Positions 1 through 5,124 of a stretch of 5,144 nt of DNA are shown here, one piece after another (the stretch's first letter is position 1; each line of letters begins with the position of its first letter). The notes beneath the pieces were generated by a model. That model worked only from the letters and a program-made list of their open reading frames with translations, did not search any database and had not been told where the DNA came from. The translations under genes were made by a program, and so were the position numbers. This DNA is from CAZIDL01 sp964537825. Lineage in GTDB: Bacteria; Bacteroidota; Bacteroidia; Flavobacteriales_D; CAYVSK01. Location: the NCBI GenBank assembly GCA_964537825.1, contig CAZIDL010000112.1:1-5144 (forward strand), read 5' to 3'.

Positions 1-1
1 G

Positions 2-2773
2 CCGATCCTTCCGAGCAAGGACATGGTGGTTCGGTACTACCAGATGGCACCGTCGGCGAAGAACTTTACCGTTGGTCCGGACCTTAGAGTTGAGATTCTC
101 AGCGGTGGGTCGGTCGCCAATACGTTCCGGATCGGCCCCAATACGGGCCAGTCTTCGATTGCGGTCCCTCCGTATCCTGGCAGCGCGTCCCGAGACAGCC
201 TCGTTCGAGAGATGCGGAGTGGGGCATCGCGAACGCTCAACTATGTCGTCCCTGGCGGCCGAATTCCGCACAGCGCCGATCAGATCCGCCTGAGCCTCGA
301 TCCTTCCGTTCTTGCCGGCAGGGTTAAGTTCGGTGTCGATGCCGGACGGAGCCTCGGGCTGGAAATCGTCCCGATTGATCCGCCGGGAGGAAGCAGCGAG
401 CCCGGTCGGAGTAGCATCCGAAACCAGGTCCTGCGGTACGTGGGCGAGTCCTATCCGATCGCGAACCTGAAGACCGAATTCAAGTCCACCTTCCATTGGG
501 GCGGCCCGGGACTTTTCAACACGAACCTCCTGACGGACCTGATTACCTCCCACTTCGGACAGTTCCGCAATGTCAGCGGCGGAGCGTCGTATACCACGAT
601 GCTGGGCGTTGCGCCGGGTGGTTATAGCACTGGTGGCGCGTCGGGGCGTGGCAAGTGCCCCGGCAAGACCTCGTGGTCGAACCTCACAGGCTCAACGGCG
701 GCGCAGGAAATCGGCCATAACTTGGACTTAGAGCACATCTCAAGCACGCACAACACGGGTGGATATGGCAACGAGCCCAGCCCATATCAGCACGGAACCA
801 TCGGAGAATTTGACCTGAACGCGACCCCCCACGAAACGGCGCCGGGCACGTGGGGCAATGTAGGAGTTCGGGCAGAAAAAACCGGCGGCACGTGGTCCCT
901 TCGCATAATTCCTGCGGGGAATCCCGACTCCGGGAATGCCAGCGACCACGCCCACGAGTTTATGTCCTATGGCGGCGGGTTCCGCTGGATCTCGGACGTG
1001 ATCTACGAGCGGCTCTACGGCCAGCTGAACAGTAGAGGAAACCAGTGCACGTCTAATGACTCTCCGATTACGCGATCCACAAGTCTTGCTGGGGGCCGGG
1101 GGCACCCGGCAGCCGGGATTACGCCCACAAAATCTGAGAGGACCCGAAGCTCAGACACCAGCCAAGTGGACGTGCTGGTCTTCACCGCGACCGCGACGGA
1201 CGTAGAGTACCAGCAGCCCCGACTTATGCGCCGTTCGATTCCTCAGTCCAAGCTTGAGCGCGAGCAGTCGACGGACGGCATTCTTACGCTCGAACTTCTT
1301 GATGGAAACGGAGACATTCTCCGCACCGCCTCATTCTCCCCCGACACCGTCCACGGACATTCAAACGACCTCAGGCTGGCCCAGACGGCCGTTGAGTACG
1401 CCGATGGGGTCACGGAAATTGTACTTCGCCAAGACGGAGAGATCGTTGCTGAGCGGACGGCCAGTCCCAACCCCCCCGAACTGACTCTTCTTCAACCGGA
1501 CGGAGATGAAACCTGGGGGACCGGAACGCACACCATCAGTTGGGAACTCGGCGATGCAGACGGAGATACTCCGGGACTGCTAATTGAATACAGTCCCGAC
1601 GGGGGCGAGACCTGGGAGCCCCTTGGCCTGTTCAATCCCGGCGCCCTGCCAGAAGACAATACCTTAGAAGTCAACGTTGACAGACTGGCAGACTCGAGCG
1701 GTACGGGGACGGTCCGCGTGTCGGCGTCTGATGGGGTAAATACAGCGACCGACAGCGGGACATTCTCGTTCGAAGGCGACGGCGCTGACGCCTCCTCCTC
1801 AAAAGACGTGAACGACGACGGAACGAAGGACTTCGGGGAGACCGGCATGGGCGCCACCTTCTACGGGGTTTCAAATCCTGGGACCGTTACCGTTCGCCGC
1901 TACAACGACGGCCCGGACGGCACGGACGGTATCACCGAGAGCAACGTAAGCAGTTACCGCCTCACCGTCGACGCCTCATCCGGCCTTGACTTCGACTCGA
2001 CGAAGGTCCAGTTGGCCGTTGGGGCATTCGATGGTATCGGGGATCCATCTAACGTAACCATTTACAAGCGGCCGAACACCGGCTTTGGGACGTTCGAGGC
2101 GCTGAATACGACGGTCGGGACGAATGGCACCCCGGATGACGTGTCTGACGACACGCTCTCCGCCGTTACGACCAGCTTCAGCGAATTTGTTCTGGCAAGC
2201 GACAGCGAGCCGCTGCCTGTGGAAGTGACAGGATTTGAGGCAACCCTCAACGAACAGTCCGTTCGTCTCCGCTGGCAAGCCGCCTCTGGAGCGGACGGCA
2301 CCCGCTTCGAGGTGCAACGCCGTGTGGGGACGGGATCGGCCTGGAGCCGCGTTGGGTCCGTGGACGGCAAAAGCGGGACAGACGCCCGTACCTACCAATT
2401 TGTCGACAACGATCTTCCCTACGAGGCGACCCAGCTCGCATATCGCCTCAAGCAGGTCGACACGGACGGCTCTGCGCGTGTGTCCGAGCAGGTGACCGTT
2501 GAGCGCACGATCAAAGAAGTGGAGCTTCTGGGCGCATATCCGAATCCGGCTCAAAGCCGAGCAATGATCCGGTACGCTATCCCAGAAACCCGCGATGTAA
2601 CGCTTCGGCTCTACGATATGCTCGGGCGAGAAGTGCGAACGATCGTTAATGCGAAGAAGGACGGTCGCCACAAGACGACCCTGAACGTAAGCGATCTTCC
2701 GAGCGGGACCTACTTTCTCCGGCTTCAGGCCGGAGGCACGACGAAGACGCAGAAGCTGACCGTCGTGCGGTAA
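2..2773 (+). CDS. Secreted metzincin-like metalloprotease with T9SS type A sorting domain (5' partial)
   Basis: The frame is open from base 2, and the first ATG (base 23, residue 1 here) is not followed by a signal peptide. A T9SS cargo needs a Sec signal, so the real start lies left of the window. Residues 1-125 are a beta-rich N-terminal region. Residues about 135-345 look like the catalytic domain: a helix with QEIGHNLDLEH at 228-238 (compare HExxHxxGxxH/D of metzincins), then a Met-turn-like HEFMSYGG at 311-318 and WISD just after. The only two cysteines, C212 and C342, flank this region and could form a disulfide. Residues 487-580 form an Ig-like module (YSPDGGETW). DVNDDGTKDFGE at 595-606 fits an EF-hand calcium loop. 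LPVEVTGFEA at 731 opens an FN3-like module. Residues 833-916 are the sorting domain (YPNP at 839, LYDMLGREV at 863, SGTYFLRL at 894), expected to direct outer-membrane export and be cleaved. The first zinc ligand is Gln instead of His and the motif Gly is Asp, so activity is uncertain. The exact peptidase family is not assigned. Confidence 0.9.
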   Translation, partial: PILPSKDMVVRYYQMAPSAKNFTVGPDLRVEILSGGSVANTFRIGPNTGQSSIAVPPYPGSASRDSLVREMRSGASRTLNYVVPGGRIPHSADQIRLSLDPSVLAGRVKFGVDAGRSLGLEIVPIDPPGGSSEPGRSSIRNQVLRYVGESYPIANLKTEFKSTFHWGGPGLFNTNLLTDLITSHFGQFRNVSGGASYTTMLGVAPGGYSTGGASGRGKCPGKTSWSNLTGSTAAQEIGHNLDLEHISSTHNTGGYGNEPSPYQHGTIGEFDLNATPHETAPGTWGNVGVRAEKTGGTWSLRIIPAGNPDSGNASDHAHEFMSYGGGFRWISDVIYERLYGQLNSRGNQCTSNDSPITRSTSLAGGRGHPAAGITPTKSERTRSSDTSQVDVLVFTATATDVEYQQPRLMRRSIPQSKLEREQSTDGILTLELLDGNGDILRTASFSPDTVHGHSNDLRLAQTAVEYADGVTEIVLRQDGEIVAERTASPNPPELTLLQPDGDETWGTGTHTISWELGDADGDTPGLLIEYSPDGGETWEPLGLFNPGALPEDNTLEVNVDRLADSSGTGTVRVSASDGVNTATDSGTFSFEGDGADASSSKDVNDDGTKDFGETGMGATFYGVSNPGTVTVRRYNDGPDGTDGITESNVSSYRLTVDASSGLDFDSTKVQLAVGAFDGIGDPSNVTIYKRPNTGFGTFEALNTTVGTNGTPDDVSDDTLSAVTTSFSEFVLASDSEPLPVEVTGFEATLNEQSVRLRWQAASGADGTRFEVQRRVGTGSAWSRVGSVDGKSGTDARTYQFVDNDLPYEATQLAYRLKQVDTDGSARVSEQVTVERTIKEVELLGAYPNPAQSRAMIRYAIPETRDVTLRLYDMLGREVRTIVNAKKDGRHKTTLNVSDLPSGTYFLRLQAGGTTKTQKLTVVR

Positions 2774-2774
2774 G

Positions 2775-2836
2775 ATCGCTCTGCGATTTCCCGGCAAGAA
2801 TCGCCGTGGCGGCTGGGCCGACATCGGGTCCAGCCG
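2775..2836 (+). terminator. Hairpins after the protease stop codon, possible weak terminator
   Basis: Two hairpins follow the TAA at 2771-2773. The first is small: ATCGC (2775-2779), loop TCT, GCGAT (2783-2787), then TTTC. The second is stronger: CGGCTGGGCC (2810-2819), a 7-base loop, GGTCCAGCCG (2827-2836), giving 10 pairs of which one is G-U. No T run follows the second stem, so it may only protect the 3' end or need a factor for termination. No other gene follows closely in this direction, which fits a transcript end here. Confidence 0.4.
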
Positions 2837-2859
2837 TCTCTACATCAGGGTCGGCGGCC

Positions 2860-3081
2860 AGACATCATGTCTCAAAAACCAGCGTTTATGAAACGCTTTC
2901 GTTCTGAAACGAGCACTCCCTTCAGCACCGTTAAACCGGGACAGTGCCGTTTCATTTGACGTTTCAAAACCGATTGTGTCAAAAGTTGATCGGGAGATCA
3001 AGTTCTGAAACGAGACTCGTTCTACATGCCCCCCGTTCGAATTCCGGGGGGGTTGCCGGGTGAGCGTGTGGTGCACCGCAC
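2860..3081. repeat. Palindrome cluster with five TGAAACG/CGTTTCA copies
   Basis: This non-coding stretch holds a run of short, mostly perfect dyads: AGACAT-c-ATGTCT (2860-2872), AGCGTTT-atg-AAACGCT (2881-2897), TCGTT-ctga-AACGA (2899-2912), TTGATC-ggga-GATCAA (2986-3001), AACGAG-a-CTCGTT (3009-3021), a CCCCCC/GGGGGG pair (3029-3034 with 3046-3051) and GTGTGGTGCACCGCAC (3066-3081, one T-G mismatch). TGAAACG occurs at 2889, 2905 and 3006, and its complement CGTTTCA at 2948 and 2960. The 13-mer GTTCTGAAACGAG is present twice, at 2901-2913 and 3002-3014. The spacing of 12 between the two CGTTTCA copies is near one helical turn. It could be a multi-site operator region, a structured RNA, or a mobile-element remnant. 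I recognise no known family. Confidence 0.6.
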
Positions 3082-3162
3082 AAATCGTTTCGGCGCTGAG
3101 CGTTCCCGGGAGTCCACGGCGCGATTGGGGGAGGAGGCTTCGTCCAGTAGCGTTTTCTCATC
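3082..3162. other. Intergenic stretch with no recognised feature
   Basis: This part of the gap between the protease and the lipoprotein holds one more CGTTTC core (3086-3091) and a G-rich stretch at 3127-3136. I see no convincing reading frame, RNA gene or promoter in it on either strand. Confidence 0.5.
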
Positions 3163-3226
3163 CAAAAGAGAGGGGGGCGCTTCCATGAGACGTTTGAATT
3201 AAGTCTCCCTCTCTGGCATTCTTTTG
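3163..3226 (+). other. Nested inverted repeat upstream of the lipoprotein gene
   Basis: Three arms nest around one centre. The outer arms are CAAAAG (3163-3168) with CTTTTG (3221-3226). The middle arms are AGAGAGGG (3167-3174) with CCCTCTCT (3207-3214), a perfect 8-base match. The inner arms are GAGAC (3187-3191) with GTCTC (3203-3207). The arms overlap by one or two bases, so not all pairs can form at once. If transcribed from further upstream it would give a long stem; as DNA it would place an operator-like dyad over the possible promoter at 3193-3226. Which of these applies cannot be told from sequence alone. Confidence 0.4.
3193..3226 (+). promoter_or_regulatory. Possible Bacteroidota-type promoter for the lipoprotein gene
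   Basis: TTTG at 3193-3196 and TTCTTTTG at 3219-3226, 22 bases apart, resemble the Bacteroidota -33 TTTG and -7 TAnnTTTG boxes, with one mismatch in the second box. Transcription would start near 3233 and leave a leader of about 80 bases before the ATG at 3311. No good TTGACA/TATAAT pair is visible here. The match is short and could be chance, and the whole element lies inside the nested inverted repeat. Confidence 0.25.
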
Positions 3227-3299
3227 ATGCTTGCTTTCCCGCTCTGAGAGGCTCGGGAGCAGTTTCCCATTTTGCTCTGTTCTCATTAGACCCTGCGAT

Positions 3300-3306
3300 A
3301 GGTGAT
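3300..3306 (+). promoter_or_regulatory. Shine-Dalgarno AGGTGAT that decides the lipoprotein start
   Basis: AGGTGAT matches the core of the sequence complementary to the 16S rRNA 3' end and lies 4 bases before the ATG at 3311. An in-frame GTG at 3302 falls inside this site, so ATG 3311 is the better start. The site lies in a small inverted repeat, ATAGG (3298-3302) and CCTAT (3308-3312), that pairs AGG with CCT and takes in the first two bases of the start codon. Confidence 0.65.
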
Positions 3307-3310
3307 TCCT

Positions 3311-3877
3311 ATGCGACTCACGCTCAAAGCCCTTTCCGTACTACTCGTTTTCTCCGTCGTGGCGGTCGGGTGTAGCGACATCCCGACAAGCGCCGTAAAC
3401 AATTCGGAGACCGAGGCACAATCCGCCACTGCGACTTTGCAAGGCTCCGCGGCGAACCAGGTAGCATCCGGCTCACAGGGAGCCGTCCTGTTTCAGTGGC
3501 CGTTCCTCGCCGGCTTCGTGATCCCGGACGCCCAGAGCGACGATGTCTGCGTAGTGGTAATGTCAAAGTTGAACATCAACGACAAAGCCGTCTTGCAACC
3601 AAACGGGCAGCGCCACCTCACGCTCGAAGATCACGACGCCAACTTCTACGTGTTCACGGAGACGAAGCCCGTGTTTAGCGGGGAAACTGTTGACAACCTC
3701 GGTGAAGCTGACCTTATCGGCAGCGGAAGCTTTAGCTCGTCCGCCACTTTTGCGGGGCAGAGTCTCGTCGAACTCTCAGTCAATGGAGCCGGAACTGTCG
3801 GCAATAACCGCCACGTCGTTTGCGAGGGACACTTCAACTCCCAGGGTCCGGCCTACGTGGACATGAAGCTTCAGTAA
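3311..3877 (+). CDS. Lipoprotein of unknown function, 188 aa
   Basis: The start is ATG 3311, chosen because the in-frame GTG at 3302 overlaps the Shine-Dalgarno sequence. The N-terminus is a classic lipoprotein signal: MRLTLK, a hydrophobic core at residues 7-19 and the lipobox AVGC with the lipidated Cys at 21. SD follows it, and an Asp at +3 is not the +2 Asp typical of inner-membrane retention in enteric bacteria. A Ser/Thr/Ala/Gln-rich linker runs to about residue 55. The rest (about 57-188) alternates hydrophobic and polar residues like a beta-sandwich, with two more cysteines at 80 (DDVCVVV) and 171 (HVVCEGH) that could form a disulfide. No transmembrane segment follows the signal. I do not recognise the family. 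Two strong terminators follow, and nothing nearby is co-transcribed, so it appears to be a single-gene unit. Location at the cell envelope is well supported; the role is unknown. Confidence 0.85.
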   Translation: MRLTLKALSVLLVFSVVAVGCSDIPTSAVNNSETEAQSATATLQGSAANQVASGSQGAVLFQWPFLAGFVIPDAQSDDVCVVVMSKLNINDKAVLQPNGQRHLTLEDHDANFYVFTETKPVFSGETVDNLGEADLIGSGSFSSSATFAGQSLVELSVNGAGTVGNNRHVVCEGHFNSQGPAYVDMKLQ

Positions 3878-3894
3878 CTACAGTCGAACCGTGT

Positions 3895-3931
3895 ACCCGG
3901 CACGGAGGTGTCCCTTCGTGCCGGGTTTTTT
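3895..3931 (+). terminator. Strong rho-independent terminator after the lipoprotein gene
   Basis: ACCCGGCACG (3895-3904) pairs perfectly with CGTGCCGGGT (3917-3926). The stem continues inward with four more pairs, one of them G-U, to a TGTC tetraloop, for 14 pairs in all. A run of six T (3926-3931) follows at once. It begins 18 bases after the lipoprotein stop codon. Confidence 0.93.
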
Positions 3932-3951
3932 ATTCCTTCAGACTACGACTC

Positions 3952-3981
3952 CGCCCGGTCTGCGAAGGCCGGGCGTTTTTT
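3952..3981 (+). terminator. Second, tandem rho-independent terminator
   Basis: CGCCCGGTC (3952-3960) pairs with GGCCGGGCG (3967-3975), with one T-G pair and a 6-base TGCGAA loop. Six T follow (3976-3981). It lies 20 bases past the first terminator and probably acts as a backup that blocks read-through toward the downstream region. Confidence 0.87.
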
Positions 3982-4017
3982 GTGACTGGTGATCAGAAGT
4001 GGGCCGGGCAGAAATAG

Positions 4018-4049
4018 AAAAAGCCCGCCCTGAGCTGCGGCAAGCGGGC
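4018..4049 (-). terminator. Minus-strand terminator-like hairpin
   Basis: GCCCGC (4023-4028) pairs with GCGGGC (4044-4049), and inner CC (4029-4030) can pair with GG (4039-4040). Read on the minus strand, the stem is followed directly by five T (complement of AAAAA at 4018-4022). On the plus strand the nearest T run is 7 bases away, so the minus direction fits better. It would end a leftward transcript from the promoter-like pair at 4083-4113. Confidence 0.6.
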
Positions 4050-4077
4050 GAGCGACTTTTCTTCGACCATCACCTAC
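4018..4077 (-). ncRNA. Candidate short minus-strand RNA (about 60 nt)
   Basis: A promoter-like pair (4083-4113) and a terminator-like hairpin (4018-4049) face the same way on the minus strand and bracket about 60 bases. A transcript starting near 4077 would end in a GC stem plus U run, as many small RNAs do. An alternative is a 25-codon reading frame, ATG at 4070 to TGA at 3993, beginning MVEEKSLARL; AGG sits only 2 bases before its ATG, too close for good initiation, and the hairpin lies inside the frame, so a peptide is less likely. No known RNA family is recognised. Expression is not shown. Confidence 0.3.
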
Positions 4078-4082
4078 TGTCC

Positions 4083-4113
4083 AAGATAACAAAATCGGCC
4101 CCCGGGACGTCAA
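4083..4113 (-). promoter_or_regulatory. Minus-strand sigma-70-like promoter
   Basis: On the minus strand, TTGACG (complement of 4108-4113) is followed after 19 bases by TATCTT (complement of 4083-4088), with TG one base before it as in an extended -10 element. The -35 box differs from TTGACA by one base and the -10 box from TATAAT by two. The spacer is 1-2 bases long of ideal. Its only visible target is the short stretch up to the hairpin at 4018-4049. Confidence 0.35.
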
Positions 4114-4271
4114 GGGGTTGGCGTGAAGAATCTGCAACCTTGCGACCGGCCGCGTTGGGCCCGCTGAACGCCCAAACAGAAACAGAAGCACCCGGGCCGT
4201 TGTAGTGGGAGGTCCCTTCTCGACAGGGGAAGCCCCCGAGCGGTCCCTTTCATCAACCGCCCGCACCCGAC
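4114..4271 (+). promoter_or_regulatory. Leader of the toxin-antitoxin-like operon with repeats flanking a hairpin
   Basis: GGTCCCTT occurs at 4211-4218 and again at 4242-4249, 31 bases apart, close to three helical turns. Between them is a hairpin with arms CTCG (4219-4222) and CGAG (4237-4240) around GGGG-aag-CCCC (4226-4236). Upstream, TTGGGC (4155-4160) pairs with GCCCAA (4170-4175). The first repeat also lies in GGGA-gg-TCCC (4207-4216). These look like sites for an autoregulating antitoxin, which is an inference from the gene pair downstream. I see no clear -35/-10 pair and no Shine-Dalgarno sequence before the ATG at 4272. Confidence 0.35.
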
Positions 4272-4499
4272 ATGAATGACAACTCCGACCCCATCGAAGT
4301 CTCACTGGGGAAGCGCGGCGGTGAGCCGGTCTTTCGGGGCACACGGATTCCCGTTAGCTTCCTATCCCAGTACCTAAGCCACGGCTACACGGTGGAGGAC
4401 TTCATCCGGGAATACGACGTTGATCCCGAGCTCGTGCGGAAGGTGTACCGGCAGAAGTTTTCGGGTGAGGACGAACAGGGGCGGGAGGTGCCTGCATGA
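4272..4499 (+). CDS. DUF433 family protein, probable antitoxin
   Basis: This 75-residue protein matches the DUF433 pattern: GGEPVFRGTRIPVSFL at residues 16-31, followed by a stretch (YLSHGYTVEDFIREY, 35-49) and VDPELVRKVY that resembles the helix-turn-helix part of the family. Length is usual for the family. DUF433 proteins are commonly the antitoxin partner of PIN-like proteins and often repress their own operon. The next gene is a DUF5615 PIN-like protein whose ATG overlaps this stop codon (ATGA), so the two are almost surely translated together. There is no other in-frame start after the TAG at 4203, so ATG 4272 is chosen although no Shine-Dalgarno sequence precedes it. The charged C-terminal tail (GEDEQGREVPA) may contact the toxin; that part is inference. 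Confidence 0.85.
   Translation: MNDNSDPIEVSLGKRGGEPVFRGTRIPVSFLSQYLSHGYTVEDFIREYDVDPELVRKVYRQKFSGEDEQGREVPA
4484..4490 (+). promoter_or_regulatory. Shine-Dalgarno GGAGGTG for the PIN-like gene
   Basis: GGAGGTG lies inside the end of the antitoxin-like gene, 5 bases before the ATG at 4496. It is a much better ribosome site than anything before the first gene of the pair, so the second protein can be initiated both by coupling through the ATGA overlap and independently. Confidence 0.75.
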
Positions 4500-4846
4500 C
4501 GGTCCTTCTCGACCACGATGTTCCCCACAGCCTCCGCTCTGAGTTCCCGGAGGAATGCGAGGTGGTGACGGCCGAATACCGGGGATGGGCCGACCTCGAC
4601 GATTCCGAGCTCCTTTCGGCGGCCGAAGAAGAGTTCGCCGTCCTCGTCACACTGGACACGAATCTCCCGTATCAACAGAACGTCCAGAGCCGCACGTTGG
4701 GGATCGTGGTGATCGACGTTCACCCGATCGTGCCGGCCCACCTGAGGCGGCACATGGGCAAGGTGCGAAGCGCCCTCTCCCTTGCGGTCGAAGAGAAGGG
4801 AACCGTTGTCGTGCGTGAAGGCGGGATCTCTCTTCTTTTCTCCTGA
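4496..4846 (+). CDS. DUF5615 PIN-like protein, probable toxin nuclease
   Basis: This 116-residue protein has the layout of DUF5615 (Mut7-C/PIN-like) proteins. It starts with the strand LLDHDVPHSLR carrying D6 and D8, has GWADLDDSELLSAAEEEFAVLVTLDTN with E38 and D54, then LPYQQN and the strand LGIVVIDVHP. D6 or D8, E38 and D54 are the likely metal-binding acidic residues of a PIN-like nuclease. The length is usual for the family. The partner is the DUF433 gene just upstream, overlapping by ATGA, an arrangement widely seen for VapBC-like toxin-antitoxin pairs. RNase activity on tRNA or other RNA is known for some PIN toxins but is only inferred here. No cofactor gene lies downstream. A weak hairpin starts at the stop codon. 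Confidence 0.85.
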   Translation: MTVLLDHDVPHSLRSEFPEECEVVTAEYRGWADLDDSELLSAAEEEFAVLVTLDTNLPYQQNVQSRTLGIVVIDVHPIVPAHLRRHMGKVRSALSLAVEEKGTVVVREGGISLLFS

Positions 4847-4878
4847 GGCCCCACAAAGACCGAGGCACCCGGGGGCCT
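4846..4878 (+). terminator. Weak hairpin at the end of the operon
   Basis: AGGCCCC (4846-4852) pairs perfectly with GGGGCCT (4872-4878), with a 19-base loop, and is followed by TCC rather than a T run. It begins in the stop codon of the PIN-like gene. It may be a poor terminator; a real one could also lie outside the window. Confidence 0.3.
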
Positions 4879-4924
4879 TCCGTGACTGGACTAGGAGCGA
4901 CCGCCGCGCCCGAACGGTGCCTTG

Positions 4925-4941
4925 TCAAACGCTTCGTTTGA
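4925..4941. repeat. Perfect inverted repeat TCAAACG-ctt-CGTTTGA
   Basis: Arms of 7 bases (4925-4931 and 4935-4941) around a 3-base loop. On the minus strand it lies 19 bases past the stop codon of the zinc-ribbon remnant, where a terminator could be, but no T run follows. It shares AAACGCTT-CGTT with the palindrome cluster at 2891-2903. Confidence 0.45.
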
Positions 4942-4959
4942 GCCCGTACACGCAAAGGG

Positions 4960-5124
4960 CTATTCGCTTCCGCCGATGCATTCGGGGCAGAAGAGCTTCT
5001 TCCAACTCGCCCCGCATCCACCCCCGCTCTTGCAGGACGATCTCGACGGCGTTCAGGCTGTCCGGGTTGACGTGGAGCTCCCGATCGCAGTTCTAGTACT
5101 ACAGTTGCAGTTAGCTGGTATCAC
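4960..5124 (-). pseudogene. Broken zinc-ribbon-like small gene, frameshifted
   Basis: On the minus strand two frames each read like part of one small zinc-binding protein. The first (5092 down to about 5014) reads NCDRELHVNPDSLNAVEI then VLQERGWMR, an amphipathic stretch after a Cys. The second (about 5010 to the TAG at 4960) reads SWKKLFCPECIGGSE, ending in a CxxC knuckle. Removing one G from a four-G run (complement of CCCC 5010-5013) joins them as GWMRASWKKLFCPEC. The N-terminal side is also broken: a TAG at 5095-5093 precedes NCD, while the frame with a GTG at 5124 gives CNCS (5109-5098), a possible second Cys pair, before shifting. The ends are therefore uncertain. It is a decayed gene, or intact in nature with base errors here. 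The function is unknown; the family is not assigned. Confidence 0.4.

Noticed and set aside
1976..2824. A 282-codon open frame on the minus strand opposite the protease 3' end
   Set aside because: Its protein is rich in Arg, His and Pro with no recognisable domain, and the plus strand here encodes clear FN3-like and T9SS sorting domains. It is a shadow of codon bias.
2888..2959. Short plus-strand frame MKRFRSETS..., 23 codons
   Set aside because: It starts inside a palindrome, has no Shine-Dalgarno sequence and resembles no known peptide.
3029..3052. GTTCGAATTCC between C and G runs, resembling a tRNA T-arm
   Set aside because: The stem does not pair in register around a TTCGAAT loop, and no acceptor, D or anticodon arm can be built on either strand.
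2840..3076. A 78-codon minus-strand frame across the palindrome cluster
   Set aside because: No domain or ribosome site is seen, and the repeated CGTTTC words give repeated FxT/ETS-like residues, as expected from repeats rather than a protein.
2860..3081. A CRISPR array
   Set aside because: The repeats are short, occur in both orientations and are irregularly spaced, with no uniform repeat-spacer units.
3943..4344. A 133-codon minus-strand frame over the terminators
   Set aside because: It runs through two strong plus-strand terminators and a minus-strand one and has no domain or ribosome site.
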